The position numbers and the translations under genes are program-made. A stretch of 50,481 bases of DNA from Anaerolineales bacterium (GTDB taxonomy: Bacteria; Chloroflexota; Anaerolineae; Anaerolineales; UBA6663). This document shows, in pieces, positions 32,677-42,549 of the stretch. The notes beneath the pieces were generated by a model. The model did not search any database. It was given only the letters and a program-made list of their open reading frames with translations, and was not told the DNA's origin. Positions within the stretch are counted from its first letter, which is position 1. Each line of letters opens with the position of its first letter. The stretch is from NCBI GenBank assembly GCA_016789175.1, contig JAEURK010000119.1:1-50481 (forward strand), given 5' to 3'.

Positions 32677-34284
32677 ATGACAGATCTGCCCCTGCCCCCC
32701 GGCGTCAGCCTGCGTGGCCCCGAGCTTATTGAGGCGGTCGAGGTGCTCACACCCGACGCGTTGGCCTTTATCGCCCAGCTGCAGCGCACGTTCAACGGCC
32801 GCCGTCTGGAGCTGTTGGCCCGCCGCGAGGAACGCCAGTCCGCGCTCGATGCCGGGCAGTTGCCGGACTTCCTGGCCGAGACCCAGGCCATCCGTGCAGG
32901 TGATTGGCAGGTCGGCTCGATCCCGGCGGACCTGCAGCGCCGGCATATCGAGATCACGGGCCCGACCGACGCCAAGATGGTCATCAACGCCCTGAACTCG
33001 GGCGCGGACGTCTTCATGTCCGACTTCGAGGACGCCAATTCGCCGACCTGGGCCAACCTGATCCAGGGCCAGCTCAACCTGACGGCTGCCATCGAACGGA
33101 CTTTGAGCTTTTCCAACGAGGCCGGCAAGGCCTACCGCCTCAACGACAGGGTTGCGCTGCTGCTGGTGCGCCCACGGGGCTGGCACCTCGACGAGAAACA
33201 TGTGTGGGTCGACGGCGCGCCCATATCGGGCTCGCTCTTCGATTTCGGCCTGTACTTCTTCCGCAACGCCGGGCGACTGCTGGCCAAGGGCAGCGGCCCG
33301 TACTTCTACCTGCCGAAGCTCGAAAGCCACCTCGAAGCGCGTCTGTGGAACGACGTGTTCATCGAAGCTCAGCGGCTGCTTGGGCTGCCGGTCGGCACCA
33401 TCAAGGTCACGGTATTGGTCGAGACCATTTTGGCCGCGTTCGAAATGGACGAGATCCTGTACGAACTGCGCGACCATATCGTCGGGCTCAACGCCGGGCG
33501 CTGGGACTACATGTTCAGCGTCGTCAAGAAGTTTCGCAACCAGCCGGATTTCGTCTTCCCGGATCGCGCCCAGGTCACGATGACGGCGCCGTTCATGCGC
33601 GCCTACACCGAGCTGTTGGTGCGCACCTGTCACAGACGGGGCGCCCACGCCATGGGCGGCATGGCGGCATTCATCCCGAGCCGCAAAGACGCGGCCGTTA
33701 ACGAGGTCGCGATCGCGCGCGTCCGTGAGGACAAGCTGCGGGAAGCCAATGACGGCTTCGACGGCACGTGGGTCGCTCACCCCGATCTGGTGCCAGTGGC
33801 CAAGGCCGTCTTCGACGAGAAGCTCGGTGACAGGCCGCACCAGAAGGAACGTCTGCGGGAGGACGTGAGCGTCACAGCCGAGCAGTTGCGCGACTTCCGC
33901 ATCCCGGACGGCCGGATCACCGAGGCCGGGCTGCGGCTGAACCTCAACGTCGGAATTCTGTACATCGAATCGTGGCTGCGCGGCGTCGGGGCGGCCGCGA
34001 TCTACAATCTGATGGAAGATGCCGCGACAGCCGAGATCTCGCGCGCCCAGGTCTGGCAGTGGATCCACAGCTCGAACGGCGTGCTTGCCGACGGGCGCAA
34101 GATCACGCTTGAGCTGTATCGGCAGTTGCTGCCCGAGGAACTGGACAAGATCAAGGCGCTGGTCGGCGCCGAGGCTTACGCGAGCGGAAAGTTCGAAGTG
34201 GCCTGGCGCCTCTTCGATGCGCTTGTGACGCAGGATACGTTCGAGGATTTTCTAACCCTGGGCGCCTACCAACGCATCGCGTAG
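32677..34284 (+). CDS. aceB: malate synthase A
   Basis: Condenses acetyl-CoA with glyoxylate to malate. 535 residues, the normal length of the A isoform. The signature [23 protein letters not shown] region is complete (written here in part: [15 protein letters not shown]). [25 protein letters not shown] and [17 protein letters not shown] carry further active-site residues. The ATG at 32677 has AGAGG 4 nt upstream; the frame's 30-codon extension from 32587 covers the promoter. No isocitrate lyase is in the window. A possible 9-bp hairpin (34302-34310 with 34325-34333) follows the stop. Confidence 0.97.
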   Translation: MTDLPLPPGVSLRGPELIEAVEVLTPDALAFIAQLQRTFNGRRLELLARREERQSALDAGQLPDFLAETQAIRAGDWQVGSIPADLQRRHIEITGPTDAKMVINALNSGADVFMSDFEDANSPTWANLIQGQLNLTAAIERTLSFSNEAGKAYRLNDRVALLLVRPRGWHLDEKHVWVDGAPISGSLFDFGLYFFRNAGRLLAKGSGPYFYLPKLESHLEARLWNDVFIEAQRLLGLPVGTIKVTVLVETILAAFEMDEILYELRDHIVGLNAGRWDYMFSVVKKFRNQPDFVFPDRAQVTMTAPFMRAYTELLVRTCHRRGAHAMGGMAAFIPSRKDAAVNEVAIARVREDKLREANDGFDGTWVAHPDLVPVAKAVFDEKLGDRPHQKERLREDVSVTAEQLRDFRIPDGRITEAGLRLNLNVGILYIESWLRGVGAAAIYNLMEDAATAEISRAQVWQWIHSSNGVLADGRKITLELYRQLLPEELDKIKALVGAEAYASGKFEVAWRLFDALVTQDTFEDFLTLGAYQRIA

Positions 34285-34297
34285 GCAAGGGCTCGAG

Positions 34298-35242
34298 TCA
34301 GGGCGTGGCCGTGCCGCCGGGCGCGGCCACGCCGATCACCTCACGGGCCCGACGCGTGGCGGCGATGGCGACCAGAAAATCGGCCAGCGTCACCTGACAG
34401 TCGGGACCATCGCGTTCGATCGCCCGAGAGGCCGCCGACACCACACAGTTGAGGATGTCACCGCCGGCCAGGCCTTCGGTCTCGGCCGCCAGCCGGTCCC
34501 AACCGGCTTCGTCCAGCGCGATGGGCATCCGACCCGGAATATGCAAGCGCCACAACCTGGCGCGTCCGCCAACGTCGGGCAAGGGCATCTCGACATGCCC
34601 CAAGATGCGGCGGACGAAGGCCGTATCGTAGTTCGACGCCAGGTTGGTCGCGAAGATCGTCACCCCCGAGAATCGATCAAGCTCGAGCAACATCACCGAG
34701 CGGCTGACGTTGACCGCGTGGTCAGTGCTTTGTGTGATGTTCGAGAGCCGCCGACCCAGGATCGAATCGGCCTCATCGAAGAACAATACGGCCCCGGTCT
34801 CACGGGCCTTCTCGAATGCGGCTTTGATGTTCTTGGCCGTCTCGCCGACGTACTTCGACTCGATCTCGGCGTAGTTGGCGCGGATGATGCCGAGCCCCAG
34901 CTCGTTTGCGAGCGCATCGGCGGCGAAGCTCTTGCCGGTCCCGGGCGGACCGTAGAGGTTGATCGCCGTCCGGCCACCGTACGGATCGACCTCGCTCAGG
35001 CCGAAGGTTTCGTACAATGTGTGGTGATGCCGGATTTTCGTCAGCAAGGTGTTGAGCTGTCGGCGCGTGGCCTCCGGCACGATGAGGTCAGCGAGCCGGC
35101 GACGCGGTGTCTCAACCACGAACAGCTCGAGGCGGCGGAGCCGGTCGGCCTCGCGTTCGGCGGCACGCGCGCCGATTGGCGGAACGACCCGCCCCTCCAG
35201 GGCCGGCACGCTGAACTTTTCGGGAGTGTTGCCTGCGTCCAT
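34298..35242 (-). CDS. AAA-family ATPase (classic AAA clade), unknown substrate
   Basis: 314 residues from the ATG at 35242. An N-terminal helical part of about 75 residues precedes one AAA module: Walker A GPPGTGKSF (98-106), Walker B AVLFFDEADS (151-160), sensor-1 Asn in FATNLASNYD and the double Arg finger in AFVRRILGHVEMPLPD. These features match Cdc48/FtsH/katanin-type AAA rather than AAA+ clamp loaders. No protease or second ATPase domain follows, so it may be a remodelling or chaperone ATPase. It begins 23 nt after the merR-type gene, probably in one operon. Confidence 0.85.
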   Translation of the reverse strand: MDAGNTPEKFSVPALEGRVVPPIGARAAEREADRLRRLELFVVETPRRRLADLIVPEATRRQLNTLLTKIRHHHTLYETFGLSEVDPYGGRTAINLYGPPGTGKSFAADALANELGLGIIRANYAEIESKYVGETAKNIKAAFEKARETGAVLFFDEADSILGRRLSNITQSTDHAVNVSRSVMLLELDRFSGVTIFATNLASNYDTAFVRRILGHVEMPLPDVGGRARLWRLHIPGRMPIALDEAGWDRLAAETEGLAGGDILNCVVSAASRAIERDGPDCQVTLADFLVAIAATRRAREVIGVAAPGGTATP

Positions 35243-35265
35243 GATCGTCGCCTGGCGGTGTCGCG

Positions 35266-36045
35266 CTATTCCTTCAGGGTGCCCAGCTCGCGCTCGAGCC
35301 ATTCGGTTTCCAGAACGTCGACGTAGTGCAGAATCGCCTTCTGCAAGAACGGCGGCAGATCGGGATGGATGGCCGTGAACGTGGCGTTGAAGTCAGGGTG
35401 ATCGTTGTAGGCGTTTCCGAGGCCCTGGAGCACTTCAAGCGTCGGCTCATAGAAGTAGCGCAGATGCTGGTGCCAGCGTTCCAGGATCGTTTGGACCTCC
35501 GGGCTGGTGGGACCCTGGCTCATGTGGGCGACCAGATCGAGATACACCTGGCTGCCCTCCTGCATGATCGCGGCTTGCTGTTCCCTGCTGTAGCTGTTCC
35601 ACAGCCTGGCGGTCTCGCGAACGCTCGGCCCCCAAAGCTTTTCGGCCTCGACCTCGTACTGCTTCTGCTGCTCCTCGCTGAAGCCCTTGAAGAGCTGTTG
35701 TTTGCTCATGTTTACCTCGCCCAGGTGATGCAGGATGGTGTTGTCGACGGTCTGCATCAACGTCTGTAATCGTTCCATCCGCGTCTGCAACGCCTGGCGG
35801 TGTTGTTGCAGCGCCGTGACCAGGTCAAAATCGGGATTGTCCAGGATCGCCTTGATCTGTGGGAGATCGATATCCAGCTCCCGAAAAAACAGGATCTGCT
35901 GCAGCCGAAACACAGCCTGATCGTCGTAGTAGCGGTAGCCGTTCCGGCCCACCGACGACGGCTTGAGCAGGTCGATCTCGTCGTAGTAGTGCAGCGTGCG
36001 CACACTGACGCCGGCCAGGGTCGAAAGTTGTTTTACCGTGTGCAT
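35266..36045 (-). CDS. MerR-family regulator with TipAS-like effector domain
   Basis: 259 residues from the ATG at 36045. The MerR winged helix reads HTVKQLSTLAGVSVRTLHYYDEIDLL and GYRYYDDQAVFRLQQILFFRELD, followed by a dimerisation coiled coil (about 75-105). The C-terminal part, about 115-250, with YSREQQAAIMQEG and LERWHQHLRYFYEP, resembles the TipAS globin-like fold that binds thiopeptide or other hydrophobic ligands. It is preceded by a typical MerR-type promoter and likely autoregulates together with the AAA ATPase gene. Confidence 0.9.
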   Translation of the reverse strand: MHTVKQLSTLAGVSVRTLHYYDEIDLLKPSSVGRNGYRYYDDQAVFRLQQILFFRELDIDLPQIKAILDNPDFDLVTALQQHRQALQTRMERLQTLMQTVDNTILHHLGEVNMSKQQLFKGFSEEQQKQYEVEAEKLWGPSVRETARLWNSYSREQQAAIMQEGSQVYLDLVAHMSQGPTSPEVQTILERWHQHLRYFYEPTLEVLQGLGNAYNDHPDFNATFTAIHPDLPPFLQKAILHYVDVLETEWLERELGTLKE

Positions 36046-36102
36046 GCTGCCCTGCCTGCTAAGGCGCCCTGTTGGAGCTGTTCGGCCGCCCGTGATGGGG
36101 GC

Positions 36103-36133
36103 ATGATAAAGTATCACGCCACGTCAGAGTCAA
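36103..36133 (-). promoter_or_regulatory. MerR-type promoter with 19-bp spacer
   Basis: On the minus strand -35 TTGACT (36133-36128) and -10 TATCAT (36108-36103) are 19 nt apart, the over-long spacing that MerR regulators correct by twisting DNA. The dyad TGATA-AAG-TATCA overlaps the -10. Two tandem copies of ATATGCGGCC lie just beyond, at 36156-36175. Confidence 0.75.
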
Positions 36134-36208
36134 GGGGCGAAACCGCACCACGTCGATATGCGGCCATATGCGGCCATTCCCGAAATCGACGCCTTTCAAG
36201 GCACCGCC

Positions 36209-36748
36209 ATGTTCAAGCGACTGGTCGTCACCGGCCCGGCCGGTTCGGGCAAGAGTACGCTGGCCGAGGCCGTCGCCGCCCGGATCGGTGTCCCGTTTGT
36301 CGAACTCGACGCGGTCTTCTGGGGCCCTGCCTGGACGCCAACACCGCGCGACGCCTTCCGCGAGACAGTCGCACGCCTCGCAGCCGAAGAAGCCTGGACG
36401 ATCGGCGCCAGCTACGGCGCGGTCCGCGACGTGCTCTGGGCTCGGGCCGAGGCCCTGGTGTGGCTGGACCTGCCGCTGAGCCAGATCCTTGGGCGGCTGT
36501 TGAGACGCACGCTGCGCCGCATCGTCCGGCGCGAGGAGCTCTGGTCGGGCAACCGCGAAACCTGGCGTGACGCCTTCTTCAGCCGGGGATCCCTCTTCCC
36601 CTACGCGATCAGACAGCATCGCCGCTTCCGGCGCGAACTCCCGGCCGCCGTGGCAGCGCCTGAAGCCGGGCACCTACAGGTCTGGCGGCTACGCTCGTCC
36701 GCGTCGGTGGCCGATTGGCTGGCGAGCCTCCCGGCGGGGGGATTCTAA
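36209..36748 (+). CDS. adenylate kinase-like P-loop protein (DNA topology modulation/FlaR type)
   Basis: 179 residues from the ATG at 36209 (AAGG 7 nt upstream). The P-loop GPAGSGKST is at residues 8-16. VPFVELDAVFWGPAWTP, a conserved W-rich stretch, and RREELWSGNRETWRDAFF are typical of the small NMP-kinase-like proteins annotated as topology modulators. The biochemical substrate of this group is not established. It lies divergently from the merR-type gene. Confidence 0.75.
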   Translation: MFKRLVVTGPAGSGKSTLAEAVAARIGVPFVELDAVFWGPAWTPTPRDAFRETVARLAAEEAWTIGASYGAVRDVLWARAEALVWLDLPLSQILGRLLRRTLRRIVRREELWSGNRETWRDAFFSRGSLFPYAIRQHRRFRRELPAAVAAPEAGHLQVWRLRSSASVADWLASLPAGGF

Positions 36749-36915
36749 CCTTCGACCTGACAGGTCCACCTGCGATTCTGGGGAAAACAAGGCGTTTCGA
36801 AAATCGCGTTGGGCGGAAACGCGGCTGAATTCCAACCTGACGCACCACGCCCATGTCGCCCCTGGCCAAAAACCGCGCGCCCCTGCGTTAAGTCTGCATC
36901 AGGGAGGACGCCGAC

Positions 36916-37431
36916 ATGCTCACATACTGGAACCGAGTCAGCTTTGGCGACACCATTCCACTGGGTTGGAACGCACGCCCGGCCCGTGCCAGCGAACTCT
37001 TCGACCCGCTGGATACGGCACTGCGCCTGACGATCGGACGGCTCGATCGCGTGGCCGCCGCCGACGGCCATGAGCGCCTGTCACGGGAGTTGAAGAGCCT
37101 GGTGGGTGTGAGCCAGTGGCTGGAGATCGAGCGCGGCCTGCGCCCCGCCGTTCGCACGGCATCCGATCGCAACGGTCAGACCCTGGCTCTGCGCGCGCTC
37201 AGCCGCACCTTCCCGGCCGTGCACGCCGCCGAAGAGCAACTGGCCGCCTACCTGCGCACCGCTCTCCTGCGCCTGGCCGACCTGAGCGCCGACGTCGCCG
37301 CCGGGCCCGCCCATGAGCAAGCCGCCCGCCGCACCGTGCGGGGTGTGCGCCGCGCCCTCGCCGCCGAGCGCCGTTATCTCAAGGCGCTCCGGCTCGGGCT
37401 GGTAGACACGCAGCCCACGCTCATGCATTGA
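36916..37431 (+). CDS. hypothetical protein, all-helical
   Basis: 171 residues, rich in Ala, Leu and Arg, no signal peptide or membrane segment. A strong GGAGG lies 8 nt before the ATG, which supports real translation. Predicted as mostly helical by eye, with heptad-like stretches around HAAEEQLAAYLRTALLRLAD. The 167-nt gap upstream shows no clear promoter. I recognise no family; neighbours give no functional hint. Confidence 0.6.
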   Translation: MLTYWNRVSFGDTIPLGWNARPARASELFDPLDTALRLTIGRLDRVAAADGHERLSRELKSLVGVSQWLEIERGLRPAVRTASDRNGQTLALRALSRTFPAVHAAEEQLAAYLRTALLRLADLSADVAAGPAHEQAARRTVRGVRRALAAERRYLKALRLGLVDTQPTLMH

Positions 37432-37523
37432 GTAAGCGAGACAATCGGCCGCGCTGGCAATCAAGCCGGTACGAGTCGTACGCCCAAGTCGGATGCGCCG
37501 CATGAATATGGAGGCAGACTGAG

Positions 37524-37550
37524 ATGGCGCTTTGCGACGCGGGCCCCTAG
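37524..37550 (+). other. eight-codon ORF at the edge of the PTS locus
   Basis: GGAGG followed 9 nt later by an ATG and seven codons (MALCDAGP) then TAG, ending inside the 3' end of the convergent regulator gene. A ribosome binding site with almost no gene behind it could be the remnant of a gene cut when the PTS region joined, or chance. Confidence 0.25.
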
Positions 37551-39094
37551 CTCAGAAATCTGGTGATCGCCTCAATGTCTTCGGGCATAAGAAGCGGGTG
37601 GACTCTAATCACCTTGGGATTGCTGGCGTATTGCTGTGCCAACGGCACGGTCGTCAGGATCAGATCGGCGGAAAGTACCATCGCAGCGGTCAGGTCGCGC
37701 ACGGACACGACCTCGAGTGAATTGAGGTAAGGGAAGCGGGCATTCAGACGTGCGACCAGTAATTGGGCTGTGGCGATGCCGCTCGGGCAGACGATGATGA
37801 CGTGTTCCAGATGGGAACGATTGCGGATGTAAGCAGCTTTTGTCAACATCACCAACGTATTCAGGTCATTCTCGTTCAAGTGAAGGCTTGTCTTCTCCCG
37901 GACGAGGTCTACAACGCCACGAGCGATGTCGGTCTCCAGGTCGGTCTGTTCATGAAATTCGATCTTGGTCGACATCTCAGGAGACCAGAGGTCGTAGCGC
38001 TGGCGATAGCAGGCGGGCAGGATGTGGTTCAACAATCCATTCTGCAAGATCTGGTCATCCTTGATTTTGGGTATGTTGAGCGCATCGCTCATATACGCCA
38101 TGATGCAGCCCAGATCCAGCTCGAAGACCAGATTCTGCGCCAGTTCTCCGGGAAGTATCTCATTACGCTGTGCCGCCAAAAGTTCCATGGCGATGCCAGC
38201 CGTCTCGACCGTTGTCCAGGAGTAGGCGGAGTCACGCTTGAGATGCTGGGCAATTGAATCAGCCACCGCCCAGATGTGCATGGGCATCAATTCGCTCACC
38301 GTTTCTTCAGCAACTTCCAGGTGATTGCCGCCGCGCACTCGATTGGCCATGAGGGCAAACATGAATGCCAGGTGCAGGACGGCGTCATCCGTGAAACGCC
38401 CCCCCAGTTGTTCTTCGGCCTTGGTCACCAGCGTGACCGTGCGCCGCATGTTGATCTGTGAGACAAAGGTGTTGACGAACTCCAACATGGGTATCAGGCG
38501 GGCGTAGCCCTTCAGGTCAAAAACCAGGCCGTCGGCGTGGGTCACTTCGGTGATCGGGTCACGGCTGAACGGTGTCTCGCCCCAGATCAGTTTGGCAATG
38601 GTCTGGCGGCGGGTCTTTTCCGTGCACACGGCCTGGACTCCAAAGTGGGGCTTGCGGACGAGGGTGATCCCTTCCTGGGTAAACCAGGCTCCGATATCAT
38701 CGAGATCTTTGAAGACCGTCATCCGCGAGACTTGTAGAATCTCCTCAACTTTCGAAAAGGTAAATGGTCCCGCCTTGATCAATAGGAACATCGCCAGTAA
38801 TTGTTGGCGCTGGCTCATGGACAGAACGATCTGCGTATTGGCGTGAGAATCGATCTCCTGGAGCAAAGCCTGTGCCTGCGGACCGGAGATCGTGATCGCG
38901 TAACTGTTGCCAGCGAGCATCGACAGGTGGATATCATGCTGGCGCAACCAATCGCGGATCGCCGGCATGCTGTACACCACCTGGCGAGGTGTGACGTTGA
39001 GCAACCCCGCCAGCTCGATCGAATTGATCGGCCGACTGGTCTTCAACAGGACTTTCAAGATATTGCGCTGGCGGTTGGTGAGGGTGAGTAACAT
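37547..39094 (-). CDS. PRD- and EIIB-containing transcriptional regulator (MtlR/LicR type)
   Basis: 515 residues from the ATG at 39094. N-terminal HTH (NRQRNILKVLLKTSRPINSI) and a second Mga-like HTH (about 100-150) indicate DNA binding rather than RNA antitermination. Two PTS regulation domains follow, with His in VLHLAFMFALM and NHILPACYRQRY. The C-terminal GatB-like EIIB domain has Cys in IIVCPSGIATAQLL. No EIIA domain is present, unlike full-length MtlR. It should sense PTS phosphorylation and control the divergent operons. The start lacks a clear Shine-Dalgarno. Confidence 0.88.
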   Translation of the reverse strand: MLLTLTNRQRNILKVLLKTSRPINSIELAGLLNVTPRQVVYSMPAIRDWLRQHDIHLSMLAGNSYAITISGPQAQALLQEIDSHANTQIVLSMSQRQQLLAMFLLIKAGPFTFSKVEEILQVSRMTVFKDLDDIGAWFTQEGITLVRKPHFGVQAVCTEKTRRQTIAKLIWGETPFSRDPITEVTHADGLVFDLKGYARLIPMLEFVNTFVSQINMRRTVTLVTKAEEQLGGRFTDDAVLHLAFMFALMANRVRGGNHLEVAEETVSELMPMHIWAVADSIAQHLKRDSAYSWTTVETAGIAMELLAAQRNEILPGELAQNLVFELDLGCIMAYMSDALNIPKIKDDQILQNGLLNHILPACYRQRYDLWSPEMSTKIEFHEQTDLETDIARGVVDLVREKTSLHLNENDLNTLVMLTKAAYIRNRSHLEHVIIVCPSGIATAQLLVARLNARFPYLNSLEVVSVRDLTAAMVLSADLILTTVPLAQQYASNPKVIRVHPLLMPEDIEAITRFLS

Positions 39095-39111
39095 TGCAGG
39101 AAGAAGTGCCA

Positions 39112-39128
39112 ATCGAGACCCTTCAGAC
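39112..39128 (+). repeat. ATCGARACCCTTCAGAC repeat, copy 2
   Basis: Same 17-nt word as at 32590-32606 with one mismatch. It lies in the leader between the regulator's promoter and its ATG. Confidence 0.4.
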
Positions 39129-39168
39129 TGCACCCGGCAAAGACGATAAAACACGTCGCCTTTCGGTG

Positions 39169-39174
39169 ATTATA
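39169..39174 (-). promoter_or_regulatory. -10 element of the PTS regulator gene
   Basis: Perfect TATAAT on the minus strand, 75 nt upstream of the regulator ATG. The -35 region is poor. It suggests the regulator is transcribed separately from the kinase gene that ends at 39263. Confidence 0.6.
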
Positions 39175-39262
39175 GCCCACACAACAGCCAGTGCCCTCCG
39201 CCATTCATGGCTCATTGGCGCGCCTCCCGTTTTCATAATCACATCTTCATCCACCACGTCAC

Positions 39263-40798
39263 TTAGCGATGGAGCGCCGACAGCTTGCCCATCAGGCTGC
39301 TGGTTCGCGCATACAGCTCACGGTAGATGCCATAGAGCGGCGTGTACCGGGCGGTGGACTCCGGGTTGGGCGTGATCTGTTTCACGTAGCGAACCCATTT
39401 CCGGATCTCACGCACTCCGCTGAATATGCCTACACCGATCCCTGCCAGGAAGGCATCGCCATACGCCGAACCAACCTGCTGTTCCGGAATGGACATCTCG
39501 ATGTTGGCGATGTCGCTGATGGTCTGCATCCAGGCCAGGTTCTTCACCCCACCGCCGATAGCCAGAATGTGTCGCGGGACGATCCCTTCAGCCAGCATGC
39601 CATCCATGTTGTGGCGGATGCCAAAGCCCACGCTCTCCAACAGCGCCCGGTATAGATCCGCTCGGGTGTGCTTGAGAGTCAGCCCAAAGAACACGCCCCT
39701 GGCGTCGGGGTCATACATGGGTGTGCGCTCGCCTTCGAAGTAAGGCAGGACGATCAGCCCTTGGGCACCCGGTGGTGAAGCCTCGAGCAGGCGGGCGAGA
39801 CCCGTATAGGCGTTAACGCCATGCAATCCCTGGGCGGCAACCTCCAGGGGCGAGAGCTGGTCTCGAAACCACCGGGTCAGGCTACCCACAGTAGACATGC
39901 CGCCGACACAGGCAAACGAATCAGGTTCAAGCCAATTGAGCGCCCAAAAGTGCTCGGTAGGCGCGAGCCGGTCGGTCTTCAGGATAAAGGAGTTGCTGCT
40001 TCCGAACATCATCATCATGTCGCCGAATTCGGTCACACCCGCGCTGATGGCTTCAGCGGCGGAATCCATGGTTCCGGCGATGACGGGGGTCCCTTCCAGC
40101 AACCCTGTTTCGAGTGAGGCCCGACGAGTCACAGATCCGGCGATCTCGCTGCTCCAGGACATGGTGGGCAGGTTGCGCGTCGGGACGATCAGGTCCTCCA
40201 TGCCGGCGCGCCATTGACGGGCTGCAACATCCAGGAGCGGCGCATAGGTACAGGCCGTGTAATGATCCATCACGGCGTTGCCGGTTAGCTTGAAGACAAT
40301 AAAGGACTGGCTGGTCAAAAACCATCGGGCTTTGGCATACACCTCCGGCTCATGATCCTTGATCCAGACGATCTTCGGGCCGTTGGCGGAGGATGACAGA
40401 TGCGTGGCGCTGTGTTCGAAGATCTCGTCGCGGCCCAGTGCCTCTTCGAGCTGGGCGATTTCGCGCGATGCCCGTGTGTCAATCCCATATAGGATCGCCT
40501 GACGCAACGGCTGGCCCGCCTCATCCACGGGCAAGACACACGGTCCAATGCCGGATACGCCAACGCCCTGTATGTGCTTTGGGTCGATCCCGGCGTTGGC
40601 GATCACGGTGCGACAGATGGAAACGAACTCGCCCCACCACGTTCGATCAGGGTCGTGCTCCACCCAGCCTGGGTAGGGCATGGAGAGCGTGTGCTCGACG
40701 CTGTGTTCGGCCACCACGTCACCGGTGTGGGCCGCGACCAGCACGCCCTTCGAGGAGTAGGTGCCAATGTCCACGCCGAGCAAATAGGATGGGTTCAT
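39263..40798 (-). CDS. FGGY-family carbohydrate kinase (xylulokinase-like)
   Basis: 511 residues from the ATG at 40798. N-terminal ATP-fold motif GVDIGTYSSKGVLV (8-21), catalytic Asp in AGTMDSAAEAISAG, and C-terminal fold with GLIVLPYFEGERTP and LAIGGGVKNLAWMQTISD. The substrate could be a ketose, pentulose or polyol; FGGY specificity cannot be read by eye. It is co-directional with the nanE-like and oxidoreductase genes, so these three probably form one catabolic transcript divergent from the PTS operon. Confidence 0.9.
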   Translation of the reverse strand: MNPSYLLGVDIGTYSSKGVLVAAHTGDVVAEHSVEHTLSMPYPGWVEHDPDRTWWGEFVSICRTVIANAGIDPKHIQGVGVSGIGPCVLPVDEAGQPLRQAILYGIDTRASREIAQLEEALGRDEIFEHSATHLSSSANGPKIVWIKDHEPEVYAKARWFLTSQSFIVFKLTGNAVMDHYTACTYAPLLDVAARQWRAGMEDLIVPTRNLPTMSWSSEIAGSVTRRASLETGLLEGTPVIAGTMDSAAEAISAGVTEFGDMMMMFGSSNSFILKTDRLAPTEHFWALNWLEPDSFACVGGMSTVGSLTRWFRDQLSPLEVAAQGLHGVNAYTGLARLLEASPPGAQGLIVLPYFEGERTPMYDPDARGVFFGLTLKHTRADLYRALLESVGFGIRHNMDGMLAEGIVPRHILAIGGGVKNLAWMQTISDIANIEMSIPEQQVGSAYGDAFLAGIGVGIFSGVREIRKWVRYVKQITPNPESTARYTPLYGIYRELYARTSSLMGKLSALHR

Positions 40799-40858
40799 AG
40801 GCCTTGAGCGGAGACGACTAATCCCGGACAAGACGGCGTGTCTTATCCGAGAGTCGGG

Positions 40859-41566
40859 TCACGACTTCAATCCTTGGATGACTTCGACATAGGTTTCGGT
40901 GATCTGCCTGGGGCGCGTGATGGCCCCACCGACCACGACAGACAGCGCCCCGCTTTCAAGCGCTTGCTTGACCTGTTGCGGCGTGTGATAGCGTCCCTCG
41001 GCGATCACCGGGATGCGGCTCACTGCGGCGAGCCGGGCAACCAGGTCAAGATCCGGGCCTTTTTGTTGCGGGCTGTAGGGGGTGTATCCCGATAGCGTGG
41101 TGGACAGCATGTCCGCGCCCATATCCGCGGCGCCCAGCCCCTCTGCATGAGTGGAGATATCGGCCATGACCAGACAGTTCGTCTGTTCGTGGATGGCAGC
41201 GATCAGAGCCTGGAGATCGGGCTCAGGATGCGGGCGCTGCGTGCAGTCCAGGGCGATGACATCCGCACCGGCCTCGGCGATCGCGAGCGCGTGATTCAAG
41301 GTCGGTGTGATGATCACATCGTAGCCGGGCAGCACTTCTTTGTACAAACCGATGAGCGGTAGATCGACGGCTTGACGGATGGCTCGCACATCCACAGGGG
41401 TGTTGGCACGAATGGCTTTTGCCCCACCCCGCGCCACCGAGACGGCCATCCTGGCCATGATGTCGGCACCGAAGAGCGCCTCTTCAGGCAAGGCCTGGCA
41501 CGAAACGATCAGTTGGTTCCTGACCTGTTCAACGAATTGCTGCAAACGGCTTGCGCGAGTGGACAT
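40859..41566 (-). CDS. nanE: N-acetylmannosamine-6-phosphate 2-epimerase-like protein
   Basis: 235-residue TIM-barrel protein. Family motifs occur in order: [88 protein letters not shown] and [10 protein letters not shown]. The catalytic Lys (GLYK) and Glu (AEGR) are present. Known activity is ManNAc-6-P to GlcNAc-6-P; in this PTS context the true substrate may be another phosphosugar. An AAGG ribosome site is 5 nt before the ATG. It follows the oxidoreductase gene by 14 nt. Confidence 0.92.
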   Translation of the reverse strand: MSTRASRLQQFVEQVRNQLIVSCQALPEEALFGADIMARMAVSVARGGAKAIRANTPVDVRAIRQAVDLPLIGLYKEVLPGYDVIITPTLNHALAIAEAGADVIALDCTQRPHPEPDLQALIAAIHEQTNCLVMADISTHAEGLGAADMGADMLSTTLSGYTPYSPQQKGPDLDLVARLAAVSRIPVIAEGRYHTPQQVKQALESGALSVVVGGAITRPRQITETYVEVIQGLKS

Positions 41567-41580
41567 AGGAACCTTGCCAT

Positions 41581-42549
41581 CTACAGATGTACCGGCTGCC
41601 CAGTTTCAATGGATCTCAGCGCCGCCAGCACCATACGGACTGCCGCTAACCCATCTTTGCCAGAGACGGGGACGTCCTTGTGATCGAGGATGCAGTCGAC
41701 ATAGGCCCGATCCTCATCCACCAGCCCGGCTGAGACGGATGGGAACTTGGCGCCCGTGGCCGTGTAGATCTCGAGGCCCTGGCGCATCTGGTCCAGATTG
41801 AGGCTGCCCTTGTCCCCAACGATGTCGAGCTTGAAGTCCTTGCCGGCCGGGTGCTTGTCCTGCAGGTACCAGCCGATCTGAGCGCAACCCACGACCCCGT
41901 TCGCGAACTTGATCGTGGTGAAGGTCTCGTTCTCGATGGGGTAGACACTGGGAACGCTGGTCGCCGCTTGCGAATAGACAGTCACGGGCTCGCTGCCGAC
42001 GATCCAGCGCATGGCATCGAAGTCGTGCGGGCCGAGGAACATCAGCACGCCGCAACGACCCTTCAACCGGTCTGATTGGGAGATGACGTTCTGCCGCCGG
42101 GCGAAGATGCTGACCAGGCTCCCGAGCACACCGTCAATCACGGCCTTTCTGGCCTGCTGGTAATGCAGAGAGAAACGCAAGGTGAACCCGACCATGAGCT
42201 TGACGCCGCCCGCTTCAGCGGCGGCGATGATGGCTTGTGAGTCGTCGATCGTTGTCGCCAACGGCTTTTCGACGAGGATGTGCTTGCCGTGCTGAGCCGC
42301 AAGGACACAGGCCTCGCGGTGCAGGTGATCCGGGGTGGCGATCACCACCGCATCAAGCCCGGGGTGTTTGAGGAGTTCTTCCGCGTTGGCATAGGGAGCG
42401 GCTTTGTATTGCGCAGCTGTGGTGGCGAGGATGCTTGCGTCGACATCCGCGACCGCGCAGAGGTTAGCTCGTTCCAGAACCGCCAGGGCACTGCAGTGTT
42501 TTTGACCAATGGCCCCTAGACCGATCACGCCGATATTCAGTTCATCCAT
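41581..42549 (-). CDS. Gfo/Idh/MocA-family NAD(P)-dependent oxidoreductase
   Basis: 322 residues from the ATG at 42549. Rossmann motif [14 protein letters not shown] (4-17), then [20 protein letters not shown] and VEKPLATT with the catalytic Lys of the EKP motif. [13 protein letters not shown] supplies the conserved His/Asp. Substrates in this family are sugars, inositols or amino sugars. First gene of the minus-strand operon, starting about 510 nt from the divergent PTS operon. Confidence 0.92.
   Translation of the reverse strand: MDELNIGVIGLGAIGQKHCSALAVLERANLCAVADVDASILATTAAQYKAAPYANAEELLKHPGLDAVVIATPDHLHREACVLAAQHGKHILVEKPLATTIDDSQAIIAAAEAGGVKLMVGFTLRFSLHYQQARKAVIDGVLGSLVSIFARRQNVISQSDRLKGRCGVLMFLGPHDFDAMRWIVGSEPVTVYSQAATSVPSVYPIENETFTTIKFANGVVGCAQIGWYLQDKHPAGKDFKLDIVGDKGSLNLDQMRQGLEIYTATGAKFPSVSAGLVDEDRAYVDCILDHKDVPVSGKDGLAAVRMVLAALRSIETGQPVHL

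Noticed and set aside
32419..34068. 549-codon minus-strand frame opposite malate synthase
   Set aside because: Antisense to intact aceB motifs and without recognisable domains.
37547..39094. Interpretation of the PTS regulator as an RNA-binding BglG antiterminator
   Set aside because: The N-terminus has HTH domains rather than the short CAT RNA-binding domain, and no antiterminator/terminator pair is evident before the PTS genes.
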